64,000 bases of DNA, from contig CAWIVY010000010.1 in the NCBI GenBank assembly GCA_963839615.1, forward strand, positions 248,001 to 312,000, read 5' to 3'. The notes under the pieces were generated by a model. That model saw only the letters and a list, made by a program, of their open reading frames with translations. It was not told where the DNA came from and ran no database searches. Positions 34,200 to 43,163 of this stretch are shown here, piece after piece. This DNA comes from DASQMT01 sp963839615. Lineage in GTDB: Bacteria; Actinomycetota; Thermoleophilia; Solirubrobacterales; Solirubrobacteraceae. Positions within the stretch are counted from its first letter, which is position 1. The number at the start of each line of letters is the position of its first letter. Both the position numbers and the translations under genes were made by a program.

Positions 34200-37100
34200 A
34201 TGACGCACGCTCGTGTTCGCACGCTGCTGTCCGCGCTCGCATGCGGGATCACGGCGGTGCTCATCGCCACCCCCGTCGCCGTCGCAGGCCCGGGTGACTT
34301 CTACTCCTCGTTCGAGGCCGGGGACCCCGCTCCCACGTGGACCAACACGATCGACACGGACGCGAGCGGCAACGAGCGGGCAGCCGGCGTCACCGGGCCG
34401 AAGCGCACCGGGCTCCCCGGCGACGTCAGCGACAAGGTGATCGCCGTCGAGGCGAGCGGCGAGAACAGCGGCGGCGGCGAGGTCGCCGAGAACCTCGTCG
34501 ACGGCTCGTCGCAGACCAAGTGGCTCGTCTTCGAGGAGACGGGCTGGGTCGAGATGGAGCTGTCCGAGCCCGTCGCCGTCGTGCACTACGCCCTGATCTC
34601 CGCCAACGACGCCGCGGGCCGCGACCCGCAGGCCTGGACGCTCTCCGGCTCCAACGACGGCGAGACCTGGACCGAGCTCGACGCGCAGACCGGCCAGGAC
34701 TTCCCCGAGCGCTTCCAGACGAAGGAGTACCGGTTCGAGAACGCCACCGCGTACACGCACTACCGGCTCGACATCACCGCGAACCACGGCGACGACATCC
34801 TCCAGCTCGCCGAGATCCAGCTCTCGAACGGCGACACCTCTCCGCCGCCTCCCTCCGACATGACGAGCAAGGTCGGCGACGGGCCGCGCGGCGGCTACAC
34901 CGCGAAATCCGGCGCCGGCTTCACCGGCCTGGCGGCGTTGCAGTACGCGGGCACGCACGAGGCCGAGGGCCGTGGCTACTCGTACAACAAGGTGTTCGAC
35001 GTCGACGTCCCGGTCGGCTCGACCACCGAGCTGTCCTACCTGATCTATCCCGACTTCGTCGACGGCGACCTCGGCTACCCGAGCACGTACGCCTCGCTCG
35101 ACCTCGTCTTCACCGACGGGACCTATCTGAGCGACCTGGGCGCGACCGACCAGCACGGCGCGACGCTGAGCCCGCGCGGCCAGCAGGCGTCGAAGACGCT
35201 CTACACGAACCAGTGGAACTTCAAGCGCTCGCGGATCGGCGCGGTCGCGGCCGGCAAGACGATCGACCGCATCCTCGTCGCCTACGACAACCCGGACGGG
35301 CCGACCGAGTTCGGCGGCTGGATCGACGACGTCAAGATCGAGGCCGACCCGCCGCAGAAGCAGCGCTCGCGGCCGTCGGACTGGGTCGTGACGAACCGCG
35401 GCACGAACTCGACCGGCAGCTTCTCGCGCGGCAACAACATCCCCGCCACCGCGGTGCCGCACGGGTTCAACTTCTGGATCCCGGTCACGAACGCCGGCTC
35501 GCTGAGCTGGCTCTACGACTACCACCGCGACAACAACGACGACAACCTGCCGACGCTGGAGGCGTTCGCCGCCAGCCATGAGCCGAGCCCGTGGATGGGC
35601 GAGCGCCAGACGTTCCAGGTGATGCCGTCGGGCGCCGCAGGGACACCCGACACGAGCCGCGACGGACGGGCGCTGCCGTTCCGGCACTCGAACGAGGTCA
35701 CCTCCCCGCACCACTACGCGGTCGAGTTCGAGAACGGGATCGAGACCGAGATCGCGCCGACCGACCACGCGGCGATGTTCCGCTTCAAGTTCCCGGACGG
35801 CGACGCGAACCTCGTGTTCGACAACGTCAACGACGACGCGTCGCTGACGATCGACCAGGTGAACGGCGTCGTCAAGGGCTACTCCGACGTGCGCAGCGGC
35901 CTGTCCGACGGCGCGGCGCGGATGTACGTCTACGCGAGGTTCGACAAGCGGATCACCGAGAGCGCCACCAGCGGGGTCCGCACCGGCTACGCGAAGTTCG
36001 CCGCCGGCGCGGACAAGGCCGTCACGATGTGGATCGCGACGTCGCTGATCAGCGTCGACCAGGCGCGCAAGAACCTCGACCTCGAGATCGCCCCGGACGA
36101 CAGCTTCGACGCCGTGCGCGACCGTGCGCAGGCGCAGTGGGACGACAAGCTCGACGTGATCGAGGTCGAGGGCGGGACCGAGGACCAGCTGACCACGCTG
36201 TACTCGAACCTCTACCGCCTCTTCCTCTATCCCAACTCCGCGCACGAGAACACCGGCACCCGCGAGGCGCCGGTCTGGCGGCACGCGGTGCAGTCGTCCT
36301 CGGCCGACGAGATCGTCACGGCTCCGGAGGTCGCCGACGGCAAGGTCTACGTCAACAACGGCTTCTGGGACACGTACCGGACGACCTGGTCGGCCTACTC
36401 GCTGTTCGCGTCGGACACCGCCGGCGAGCTCGTCGACGGGTTCGTCCAGCAGTACCGCGACGGCGGCTGGGTCTCGCGCTGGTCCTCGCCGGGCTACGCG
36501 AACCTGATGACGGGCACGAGCTCGGACGTCGCGTTCGCCGACGCCTACGTGAAGGGCATCGGCGGCTTCGACGCGGGCGACGCCTACGACGCCGCGGTCA
36601 AGAACGCGACCGTCGCGCCGCCGGGCGAGCCGAACAACAGCAGCGTCGGCCGCAAGGGCCTGATCGAGTCGATCTTCCTCGGCTACACCACGACGGACGT
36701 GTCGGAGGGCGTCTCATGGGCGCTCGAGGGCTACATCAACGACTTCGGCATCGCGAACATGGCGAAGAAGCTGGCCGCGAAGGCGGGGACCTCGGCCGCG
36801 CAGCGGGCGCGTCTCGGCGAGGAGCACGAGTACTTCATCAACCGCGCGCGCAACTACGTGAACATGTTCGATCCGCGGATCGACTTCTTCCAGGGCCGCG
36901 CGGCGGACGGGAGGTTCAAGTCCTCGCCGGACGAGTACAACCCGCTCGAGTGGGGTCACGAGCACGACTACACCGAGACGAACGGCTGGAACTTCGCCTT
37001 CCACGCCCCGCAGGACGGCCAGGGGCTGGCCAACCTGTACGGCGGGCGCGACGGCCTCGCCGCCAAGCTCGACGAGTTCTTCGCGACCCCGGAGACGGCC

Positions 37101-38801
37101 AAGTTCCCCGGCTCCTACGGCGGGATCATCCACGAGATGGTCGAGGCGCGGGACGTGCGGATGGGGCAGTGGGGCTTCAGCAACCAGGTCTCCCACCACA
37201 TCCCGTACATGTACGACTACGCCGGGCAGCCCGCCAAGACGCAGGCGAAGGTGCGCGAGGTGCTGCGGCGGATGTACATCGGCTCGGAGATCGGCCAGGG
37301 CTACGCGGGTGACGAGGACAACGGCGAGACGTCCGCGTGGTACCTGTTCAGCGCGCTGGGCTTCTACCCGCTGCAGGTCGGCAGCCCGTACTACGCGATC
37401 GGGTCGCCGTTGTTCAAGAAGGCGACGATCCACCAGGACAACGGGCACGACATCGTCATCAACGCCCCGGACAACAGCGCGCGCAACGTCTACGTCCAGG
37501 GTCTGAAGGTCGACGGGGCGAGCCGCGACAAGGCCTACCTCGATCACGCGGCCCTGGCGGACGGCGCGACGCTGGACTTCGACATGGGACCGGCGCCATC
37601 GGATTGGGCGACCGGGGCCGATGCCGCGCCGCCCTCGATCACCCAGGGCAACGGCGTGCCGAGCCCGCTGCACGACGCGACCGGCGCCGACGAGGATGCC
37701 GCGAGCACGAGCACCGCGGGAGCCGACGCGGGCGCGCTGTTCGACGACACGTCTGGCACGCGGGCCGCCCTCGCGGGGGCCGGGCCGTGGGTCGCGTACC
37801 GCTTCGCGGACGGCGCGAAGCACGTCGTGCGCTTCTACACGCTCACCTCGGGCGGCGACAAGGCGGCGGATCCGAGCAGCTGGGTGGTGAAGGGCTCCAA
37901 CGACGGCGTGACGTGGCAGGTGATCGACAGGCGCAGCGAGGAGTCGTTCGACTGGCGCGCGCAGACGCGGCCCTTCAAGCTCGATCGTCCGAGCAACTTC
38001 TCGCGCTTCCGGATCGAGTTCGCCGACGCCGCGGTGACGCTCGCGGAGGTGGAGCTCCTGACGACCGAGAAGCGCGCGCCGGCGCCGCTCTCCGCGGAGG
38101 TGGTGAACGGCGTCGCCGAGGCCGGCGGGACCGCGTCCGTGGGCGTGAAGCTCCGCAACGACGGCAGCGCGCCGCTCAGCGGAGAGGTCACGGCGACTGT
38201 GCCTCAGGGCTGGACCGTCGAGCCCCCGGCGACGCCGTTCGGCCCGCTCGCGCCGGGCGCATCCGAGACCGTCACGTTGAACGTCGGCGTGCCCGCGGGG
38301 ACGCCGGTGGGCAGCTATCCGATCTCGGTGACCGCGACCTCGCGGCGCGCGACCGCCGAGGCCACCGGCACCGTGAACGTGGTCGGCGACACGGTCGAGT
38401 TCACCCCGGGGACCGCCGCCGAGGGGCCGTGGCTGTTCGACGCCGGCGGCTCGCAGCTCAACGGCGCCGTCTACGACGGGCGTGCGCGCTACGCCGACAA
38501 CGAGCGCTACTTCGTCTACCGCTTCCCGATCGACGAGGACTTCACGGGCGGGACGCTCCGACTGGACCTCCAGGCCGAGTACCTGGTGCAGGCCTCGACC
38601 GACGGCGAGAACTGGGACACGGTGCTCGAGGAGACCCGCAGGATCACCGACGGGTCGAACCGGGGCTGGCAGGAGCTCGACGTCTCGCAACTCGCGGAGC
38701 CGGGCGACACGCTCTACATCCGGATCGCCGACAACTTCCCCGAGGACGGCTGGGGCGGCTGGCTGGCGCGGTTGAGGCTCGAGCAGCAGACCGGGGCGTG
38801 A
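34200..38801 (+). CDS. Secreted multidomain GH92 alpha-mannosidase
   Basis: A 1533-residue exported exo-alpha-mannosidase-family protein. A signal peptide (LLSALACGITAVLIATPVAVA) is followed by an F5/8 type C carbohydrate-binding domain (about 75-213) and a beta-sandwich (about 220-385). The GH92 domain runs to about 1120 with NNGFWDTYRTTWSAYSLF, YANLMTGTSSDVAFADAYV, GHEHDYTETNGWNFAF and GYAGDEDNGETSAWYLFSAL. Then comes a second F5/8 domain (about 1147-1292), a NEW3-like domain (TVPQGWTVEPPATPFGPLAPG) and a C-terminal sandwich with many aromatic residues. GH92 enzymes are calcium-dependent. ATG at 34200 follows GGGAGG by nine bases. The LacI-type operator upstream implies sugar-responsive control. 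Confidence 0.92.
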   Translation: MTHARVRTLLSALACGITAVLIATPVAVAGPGDFYSSFEAGDPAPTWTNTIDTDASGNERAAGVTGPKRTGLPGDVSDKVIAVEASGENSGGGEVAENLVDGSSQTKWLVFEETGWVEMELSEPVAVVHYALISANDAAGRDPQAWTLSGSNDGETWTELDAQTGQDFPERFQTKEYRFENATAYTHYRLDITANHGDDILQLAEIQLSNGDTSPPPPSDMTSKVGDGPRGGYTAKSGAGFTGLAALQYAGTHEAEGRGYSYNKVFDVDVPVGSTTELSYLIYPDFVDGDLGYPSTYASLDLVFTDGTYLSDLGATDQHGATLSPRGQQASKTLYTNQWNFKRSRIGAVAAGKTIDRILVAYDNPDGPTEFGGWIDDVKIEADPPQKQRSRPSDWVVTNRGTNSTGSFSRGNNIPATAVPHGFNFWIPVTNAGSLSWLYDYHRDNNDDNLPTLEAFAASHEPSPWMGERQTFQVMPSGAAGTPDTSRDGRALPFRHSNEVTSPHHYAVEFENGIETEIAPTDHAAMFRFKFPDGDANLVFDNVNDDASLTIDQVNGVVKGYSDVRSGLSDGAARMYVYARFDKRITESATSGVRTGYAKFAAGADKAVTMWIATSLISVDQARKNLDLEIAPDDSFDAVRDRAQAQWDDKLDVIEVEGGTEDQLTTLYSNLYRLFLYPNSAHENTGTREAPVWRHAVQSSSADEIVTAPEVADGKVYVNNGFWDTYRTTWSAYSLFASDTAGELVDGFVQQYRDGGWVSRWSSPGYANLMTGTSSDVAFADAYVKGIGGFDAGDAYDAAVKNATVAPPGEPNNSSVGRKGLIESIFLGYTTTDVSEGVSWALEGYINDFGIANMAKKLAAKAGTSAAQRARLGEEHEYFINRARNYVNMFDPRIDFFQGRAADGRFKSSPDEYNPLEWGHEHDYTETNGWNFAFHAPQDGQGLANLYGGRDGLAAKLDEFFATPETAKFPGSYGGIIHEMVEARDVRMGQWGFSNQVSHHIPYMYDYAGQPAKTQAKVREVLRRMYIGSEIGQGYAGDEDNGETSAWYLFSALGFYPLQVGSPYYAIGSPLFKKATIHQDNGHDIVINAPDNSARNVYVQGLKVDGASRDKAYLDHAALADGATLDFDMGPAPSDWATGADAAPPSITQGNGVPSPLHDATGADEDAASTSTAGADAGALFDDTSGTRAALAGAGPWVAYRFADGAKHVVRFYTLTSGGDKAADPSSWVVKGSNDGVTWQVIDRRSEESFDWRAQTRPFKLDRPSNFSRFRIEFADAAVTLAEVELLTTEKRAPAPLSAEVVNGVAEAGGTASVGVKLRNDGSAPLSGEVTATVPQGWTVEPPATPFGPLAPGASETVTLNVGVPAGTPVGSYPISVTATSRRATAEATGTVNVVGDTVEFTPGTAAEGPWLFDAGGSQLNGAVYDGRARYADNERYFVYRFPIDEDFTGGTLRLDLQAEYLVQASTDGENWDTVLEETRRITDGSNRGWQELDVSQLAEPGDTLYIRIADNFPEDGWGGWLARLRLEQQTGA

Positions 38802-38956
38802 CCATCGCGGAGCGTCGACTCGAAGCTCGCCACGAGCTCCTCGTGCCGGTACACGTGGACGTCCGCCGATTCTGCCTCTCGGAGCACGATCGCGTTGTCC
38901 TTGATCCAGCGAATGCTTCCCCTGGCTGCGCCTCCCGTTCTGCGCTTCGAGCTCAT
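38714..38956 (-). CDS. Possible 80-residue protein after the FGGY kinase
   Basis: The frame starts at ATG 38956, overlapping the kinase stop as ATGA, and reads MSSKRRTGGAARGSIRWIKD and REAESADVHVYRHEELVASF before entering the 3' end of the GH92 gene in antisense for 88 bp. The first 50 residues look protein-like and the last 30 do not. Coupling to the kinase supports a real gene, but the antisense tail weakens it. No family is recognised. Confidence 0.4.
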   Translation of the reverse strand: MSSKRRTGGAARGSIRWIKDNAIVLREAESADVHVYRHEELVASFESTLRDGHAPVCCSSLNRASQPPQPSSGKLSAIRM

Positions 38957-40269
38957 GTCCCGGGCGCGCCGATGAGCCCCGCGGCGCGCCCGGCGGTCAG
39001 CGCCGCGCCGCGCGCGCCCATGTAGACGGCGCCCGAGAGCTCGAACGCGCCCAGGTGCGCCTCCGTGACGGCCTGGGCGGCCGGACCCTCGGCCCAGCCG
39101 CCGGCCAGCAGCAGGCGGCCCTGGGGGCCCGCGAGGCGCGTCATGTTCTCGAGGATCTCGCGGCTCGCGCGGCCCGTCGACTCGAGCGCGGCGCGCCAGG
39201 CGAGCGCGGGCGAGACGCCGTCGCCGATGCCCGTCAGCGCGACGTTGTCGTCGTCGAGCCCGTGCAGCTCGATCCCCCCGGCCGCCGCCGGTGCCTCCAG
39301 TGCCGCCCGCTCGAGCTCCGCGCGGCCGTCCTGGCTCACGCCCAGCAGGTCGAGCACGCGCTGCAGCGCGGCGCCCGAGCGCGTCGCGCCGAGCAGGCAC
39401 TGACGGCCGTCGACCGCATGCCAGCCGACGTTGATGCTCCCGGCGACCGCCGCACGCACGCGGTCGGGCTCCAGCGGCGCGACCGCGCGGATGAAGGCCT
39501 GGGCGGTCCCCCAGCTGACCAGCACGTCGCCCTCGCCCGTGGCGCCCGCGCCGACGGCTGCGCTCAGATGGTCGTGGCCGCCGACGGCCAGGACCGCGCC
39601 GCGACAGCGCGGCAGCACGTCGCCGGCGGAGCCCGCCGGCGTCGTCGCGGGCGCCGGGTCGCACAGCAGGCCGGGCGGGGCGTCCGCCCACGCCAAGGCC
39701 TCCGGCCACCAGTCGCGGGTGTGGATGTCGAGCCAGCCGGTGCGCGACGCGAGCGACAGCTCGGCGACCTGGTCGCCGCCGAGGCGGTGGACGATCCACT
39801 CGCCGACGCTCATCCAGCGCACGCCGCGCGCCGCCGGCTCGTGCTCCTCGCGCAGCCAGCGGTACTTCACCAGCGAGCCCAGCGGCCGCGGCGGCAGGCC
39901 GGTGCGCTCGGCGACGCGCTCCGGTCCGAGCTCGGCGGCCAGCCGCTCGGCCTGGACGCCGCCGCGCGAGTCGTGCCACGCGATCGACGGCGCCACCGGC
40001 GCGCCGCTCGCATCGAGCAGGACGCCGGTCTCGGCGAAGCTCGCGACCCCGATCGCACCGACCGGTTCGTCGGGCGCCGCCGCGAGCGCCTCGCGCGCGG
40101 ACCCGAGCGCCGCCTCGAACAGCAGCTCGGGATCGATCTCGGCTCCCGTCGCGACGCGCTCCCAGCGCACGCGCGCCCGTCCGTGTGCCACCTCCCGGCC
40201 GTCGTGGGTGACGACGGCTGCCTTGCAGGAGGTGGTTCCGAGATCCAGGCCGAGCAGCAGCGGCTCCAC
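38953..40269 (-). CDS. FGGY-family carbohydrate kinase
   Basis: A 438-residue sugar kinase of the actin-like ATPase fold. The phosphate-1 motif is LLLGLDLGTTSCKAAVV; SIAWHDSRG, LPPRPLGSLVKYRWLREE, VGGHDHLSAAVGAGA, VSWGTAQAFI and LLLAGGWAEGPAAQAV (adenosine region) follow. The sugar cannot be deduced from sequence; FGGY members act on xylulose, ribulose, gluconate, glycerol and others. It lies downstream of lacI in the same direction with a 44-bp gap and belongs to the putative sugar regulon. Confidence 0.9.
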   Translation of the reverse strand: MEPLLLGLDLGTTSCKAAVVTHDGREVAHGRARVRWERVATGAEIDPELLFEAALGSAREALAAAPDEPVGAIGVASFAETGVLLDASGAPVAPSIAWHDSRGGVQAERLAAELGPERVAERTGLPPRPLGSLVKYRWLREEHEPAARGVRWMSVGEWIVHRLGGDQVAELSLASRTGWLDIHTRDWWPEALAWADAPPGLLCDPAPATTPAGSAGDVLPRCRGAVLAVGGHDHLSAAVGAGATGEGDVLVSWGTAQAFIRAVAPLEPDRVRAAVAGSINVGWHAVDGRQCLLGATRSGAALQRVLDLLGVSQDGRAELERAALEAPAAAGGIELHGLDDDNVALTGIGDGVSPALAWRAALESTGRASREILENMTRLAGPQGRLLLAGGWAEGPAAQAVTEAHLGAFELSGAVYMGARGAALTAGRAAGLIGAPGT

Positions 40270-40313
40270 CCGCCCTGTCTACCAGCTGGACTTGCCGGGC
40301 GAGTCCTGCCCGG

Positions 40314-41315
40314 TCACGGCGGCCGCTCGCCGGAGCCGCGCGCGATCAGCGCGGTGGGGATCGTCAGCCGCTGCGGCGGCTGGTCGTCGCCGTCGAGCCG
40401 GGCGAAGGCCAGCGCGGCCGCCCGCGCGCCGAGCCGGCCCGCATCGGCGCGCACCACGGTGATCCCGAGCAGGTCGGCGAGCTCGAAGTCGTCGAAACCG
40501 ACCAGCGCCGCGCCGTCGCCGCGGCCGGCGAGGGCGTGCAGCGCGCCGACCGTGTTGCGGTTGTTGGCGGTGAAGATCGCGCTGGGACGCCGGTCCGCCG
40601 GCAGGTTGAGCAGCTCGGACACGACGACCTCGGCATGGGCCGTGTCGTAGCTTCCGGTCCGGATCAGCTCCGGATCGGGTTCGACGCCCGCCGCCGCGAG
40701 CGCCGCCTCGTAGCCGGCGACGCGCTCGCGCGCGGTGTAGACCTCGCTCCGGTCCGCGACGCAGGCGATCCGCCGGTGCCCGTGGGCGAGCAGGTGCTCG
40801 ACCGCCTGGCGCGCGCCGCCCGCGTCGTCGAGCAGCACGGTGTCCGCATCGAAGCCGCCGGGCGGGCGGTCGATGTAGATGAAGGCCGTGCGGCCGCGCA
40901 TCGCGTCGACGTAGCGCTGGTCAGGGCCCGCCGGAACGATCAGGAGCGCGTCCACGCGGCGGCCGACCAGCGCGCTGACGAGCTCGCGCTCGCGCTCGGG
41001 GTCCTCGCGGGCCGATGCGGTGATGAGCAGGAACCCGCGCTCGCGCGCGGCGACCTCGACCGCCTGGGCGACCGCCGAGTAGAACGGGTTGCCCACGTCC
41101 TCGATCACGAGCCCGAGCGTGGAGGAGGAGAGCCCCTTGCGCAGGGAGTGAGCGAGGTCGTTGCGCTGGAATCCCAGCGCCGCGATCGCCTCGCCGACGC
41201 GCTCGGCGGTCGCCGTCGCGACGCCGGCCTCGGCGTTGATGACTCGCGACACGGTCTTCAGGCTCACGCCGGCCCGCTCGGCGACGTCGCGCATGGTGGG
41301 TCTCGTGGCGGGCAT
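40314..41315 (-). CDS. LacI-family transcriptional regulator
   Basis: A 333-residue repressor. The N-terminal DNA-binding domain is TMRDVAERAGVSLKTVSRVI, with the hinge helix NDLAHSLRKG. The periplasmic-binding-like sensor domain follows (LGLVIEDVGNPFYSAVAQAV, GHRRIACVADRS, RPSAIFTANN, ALVGFDDFELADLL). ATG at 41315 or 41294 (MRDVAERAG) could be the start; neither has a clear ribosome-binding site. A dyad with the GH92 half-site lies immediately upstream, suggesting autoregulation and control of GH92 from the same protein. Confidence 0.93.
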   Translation of the reverse strand: MPATRPTMRDVAERAGVSLKTVSRVINAEAGVATATAERVGEAIAALGFQRNDLAHSLRKGLSSSTLGLVIEDVGNPFYSAVAQAVEVAARERGFLLITASAREDPERERELVSALVGRRVDALLIVPAGPDQRYVDAMRGRTAFIYIDRPPGGFDADTVLLDDAGGARQAVEHLLAHGHRRIACVADRSEVYTARERVAGYEAALAAAGVEPDPELIRTGSYDTAHAEVVVSELLNLPADRRPSAIFTANNRNTVGALHALAGRGDGAALVGFDDFELADLLGITVVRADAGRLGARAAALAFARLDGDDQPPQRLTIPTALIARGSGERPP

Positions 41316-41318
41316 CGT

Positions 41319-41334
41319 CTGACAACGATGTCAG
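41319..41334. promoter_or_regulatory. LacI-type operator beside the lacI gene
   Basis: CTGACAACGATGTCAG, an inverted repeat with one central mismatched pair, shares TGACAACG with the perfect palindrome upstream of GH92. It lies four bases upstream of the lacI start and overlaps the stop codon of the PfkB kinase gene. Confidence 0.65.
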
Positions 41335-42299
41335 CTGCAGTGCTCGGGGACCACCGCCGCAAGCAGCGCGGCCGCGCGCGCCGGATCCAGCTCGCCCGCG
41401 GTCGGCGACTCGACGCTGGCCGCGGCCGCCGCGACGCCGCGGCGAGCAGCCTCGAGCAGTGGCTCGCCCCGCTCGAGCGCGGCGGCCAACCCGCTCGTGA
41501 GCACGTCGCCCGCGCCGATCGGATTGCGCACGTTCGCGATGCGCGGCGCGGGAAGCCAGTGCGCCGGCCCGTCGGCGATCGCGAGCGCCGCGCCGGCGGC
41601 GTCGGCGGTGACCAGCGCGCCGCGCGCGCCGCGGGCGACGAGCGCCCCCGCGGCGGCCAGCGCGCGCGGACGCGCGTCCGGCGCCGTCTGCACCGGCTGG
41701 GCGCCGGCGGCGGCGCCCAGGACCTCCTCTGCCTCGGCGAGGTTCGGGCAGACGACGGCCGGCCGGGCGGCGAGCGCTCGGGCGAGCGCCGGGCCGGCCG
41801 CATCGACCACGCATGGGACTCCCGCCTCCGCCGCGAGCGCCGCCAGCCGCGCGTACGCGTCGCCGGGGCTGCCGGGCGGCACGCTGCCCGAGCACACCAG
41901 CACGCCGTGGGACAGCGACTCGGCGAGGGCCGACTCCAGGGCGTCCCAGTCGGCGTGCGTGATCTCCGGGCCGGGCTCGTTGAGCACGGTCGTGCGGCCG
42001 CCATGCTCGATCACGATCGTGGTCGAGCGCAGCTCGCCGCGGCAGGGGACGGCGCGCAGCGCGATCCCCTCGCGCTCGATCATCGCCGCGCCCGCCCGTC
42101 CCGTCTCGCCCGGCACGAACCCGACCAGCAGCGCCTCCGCGCCGACTGCGCGGGCGGCCCGGGCGACGTTGAGTCCCTTGCCGCCGGGCGTCACGACGAC
42201 GCGCTCGAAGCGCAGCACGTCGCCCGGCCGCAGCTCGGCGAGCGTGCCGGTCCGGTCGATCGTCAGGTTCGGTCCGGCGATGAGCATGCCCGTCTGCAT
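41331..42299 (-). CDS. PfkB-family sugar-phosphate kinase (1-phosphofructokinase-like)
   Basis: A 322-residue ribokinase-fold enzyme. It begins LIAGPNLTIDRTGTLAELRPGD, has the first PfkB signature VVTPGGKGLNVARAARAVGA and the second signature NPIGAGDVLTSGLAAALE, whose GAGD holds the catalytic Asp. N-terminus and length suit the 1-phosphofructokinase/tagatose-6-phosphate kinase branch, so the substrate is probably a ketose phosphate; this is inference. Starts at 42299 or 42287 are possible. It is divergent from the aldolase gene with a 36-bp gap, and upstream of lacI in the same direction. Confidence 0.88.
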   Translation of the reverse strand: MQTGMLIAGPNLTIDRTGTLAELRPGDVLRFERVVVTPGGKGLNVARAARAVGAEALLVGFVPGETGRAGAAMIEREGIALRAVPCRGELRSTTIVIEHGGRTTVLNEPGPEITHADWDALESALAESLSHGVLVCSGSVPPGSPGDAYARLAALAAEAGVPCVVDAAGPALARALAARPAVVCPNLAEAEEVLGAAAGAQPVQTAPDARPRALAAAGALVARGARGALVTADAAGAALAIADGPAHWLPAPRIANVRNPIGAGDVLTSGLAAALERGEPLLEAARRGVAAAAASVESPTAGELDPARAAALLAAVVPEHCS

Positions 42300-42335
42300 A
42301 CCATCTCGCGCTCGTCCGCAGTCCGAGGGGGATCG

Positions 42336-43163
42336 TTGAAGCAATACCGACTCAACCGCCTGTTCCATCCGCGCTCGGGGCGCTGCTTCGACGTCGCCGT
42401 CGACCATGGCATCCCGGGCGAGCCCGCCTTCCTCGCCGGGATCGAGGACATGGAGGCCGCGATCGACACGCTCGTGCACGCGGCGCCCGACGCGATCCAG
42501 CTCTCCGTCGGCCAGGCCGACCTGCTCCAGCGCCGGCCCGGGCGCGACAAGCCGGCGCTCGTGCTGCGCACCGACACCCCGAACATCTACGGCCCGGAGC
42601 CGCCGGACGAGGCCTGGACCGTGATGATCGACGACGCGGTCGGCCACGCCGTGCGGCTCGACGCGGCCTGCGTCGTGATCAACCTGCTCGACGTGCCGGG
42701 CCAGCCGCGGCTGCGGCGCGACTGCATCGAGGCGATCTCGCGCCTGCGCGCGGCCTGCGACCGCGCGGCGATGCCGCTGATGGTCGAGCCGCTCGCGTTC
42801 GACCCGGGGCAGTCCGGCTATGACTCCAGCGGCGACGTCGACCGCATCTGCGCGCTCGTCCGCCAGGCGGTCGAGCTCGGCGCCGACGTGATCAAGGCCG
42901 ATCCCACGACCGACCTCGCCGACTACAACCGCGTCGTCACCGTCGCGCGCGTGCCGCTGCTCGTGCGCGGCGGCGGCCGCGTGAGCGATCGCGAGATCCT
43001 CGAGCGCACGCAGACGGTGCTCGAGCAGGGAGCGGCGGGGATCGTCTACGGGCGCAACGTGATCCAGCATGCCGACCCCGCCGGGATGACGCGCGCGCTG
43101 ATGGCGGTCGTGCACGACGGCGCCACGCCGGAGCAGGCGCTCGGCTCCCTGACCACGGGATGA
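42336..43163 (+). CDS. DhnA/LsrF-type class I aldolase
   Basis: A 275-residue (beta/alpha)8 aldolase. RLFHPRSGRCFDVAVDHGIPG is the family start, with the phosphate-site aspartate VDHG. The Schiff-base lysine is in GADVIKADPTTD, and VPLLVRGGGRVSD with GAAGIVYGRNVIQH forms the phosphate-binding end. It would cleave a ketose bisphosphate made by the divergent PfkB kinase. The start is TTG at 42336 with GAGGGGG before it; upstream in-frame sequence is antisense to other genes. It is coupled to the oxidoreductase by an ATGA overlap. Confidence 0.88.
   Translation: MKQYRLNRLFHPRSGRCFDVAVDHGIPGEPAFLAGIEDMEAAIDTLVHAAPDAIQLSVGQADLLQRRPGRDKPALVLRTDTPNIYGPEPPDEAWTVMIDDAVGHAVRLDAACVVINLLDVPGQPRLRRDCIEAISRLRAACDRAAMPLMVEPLAFDPGQSGYDSSGDVDRICALVRQAVELGADVIKADPTTDLADYNRVVTVARVPLLVRGGGRVSDREILERTQTVLEQGAAGIVYGRNVIQHADPAGMTRALMAVVHDGATPEQALGSLTTG

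Noticed and set aside
40536..43163. An 875-residue plus-strand frame before the aldolase
   Set aside because: All upstream sequence is antisense to lacI and the PfkB gene, with no domain; the aldolase starts at TTG 42336.
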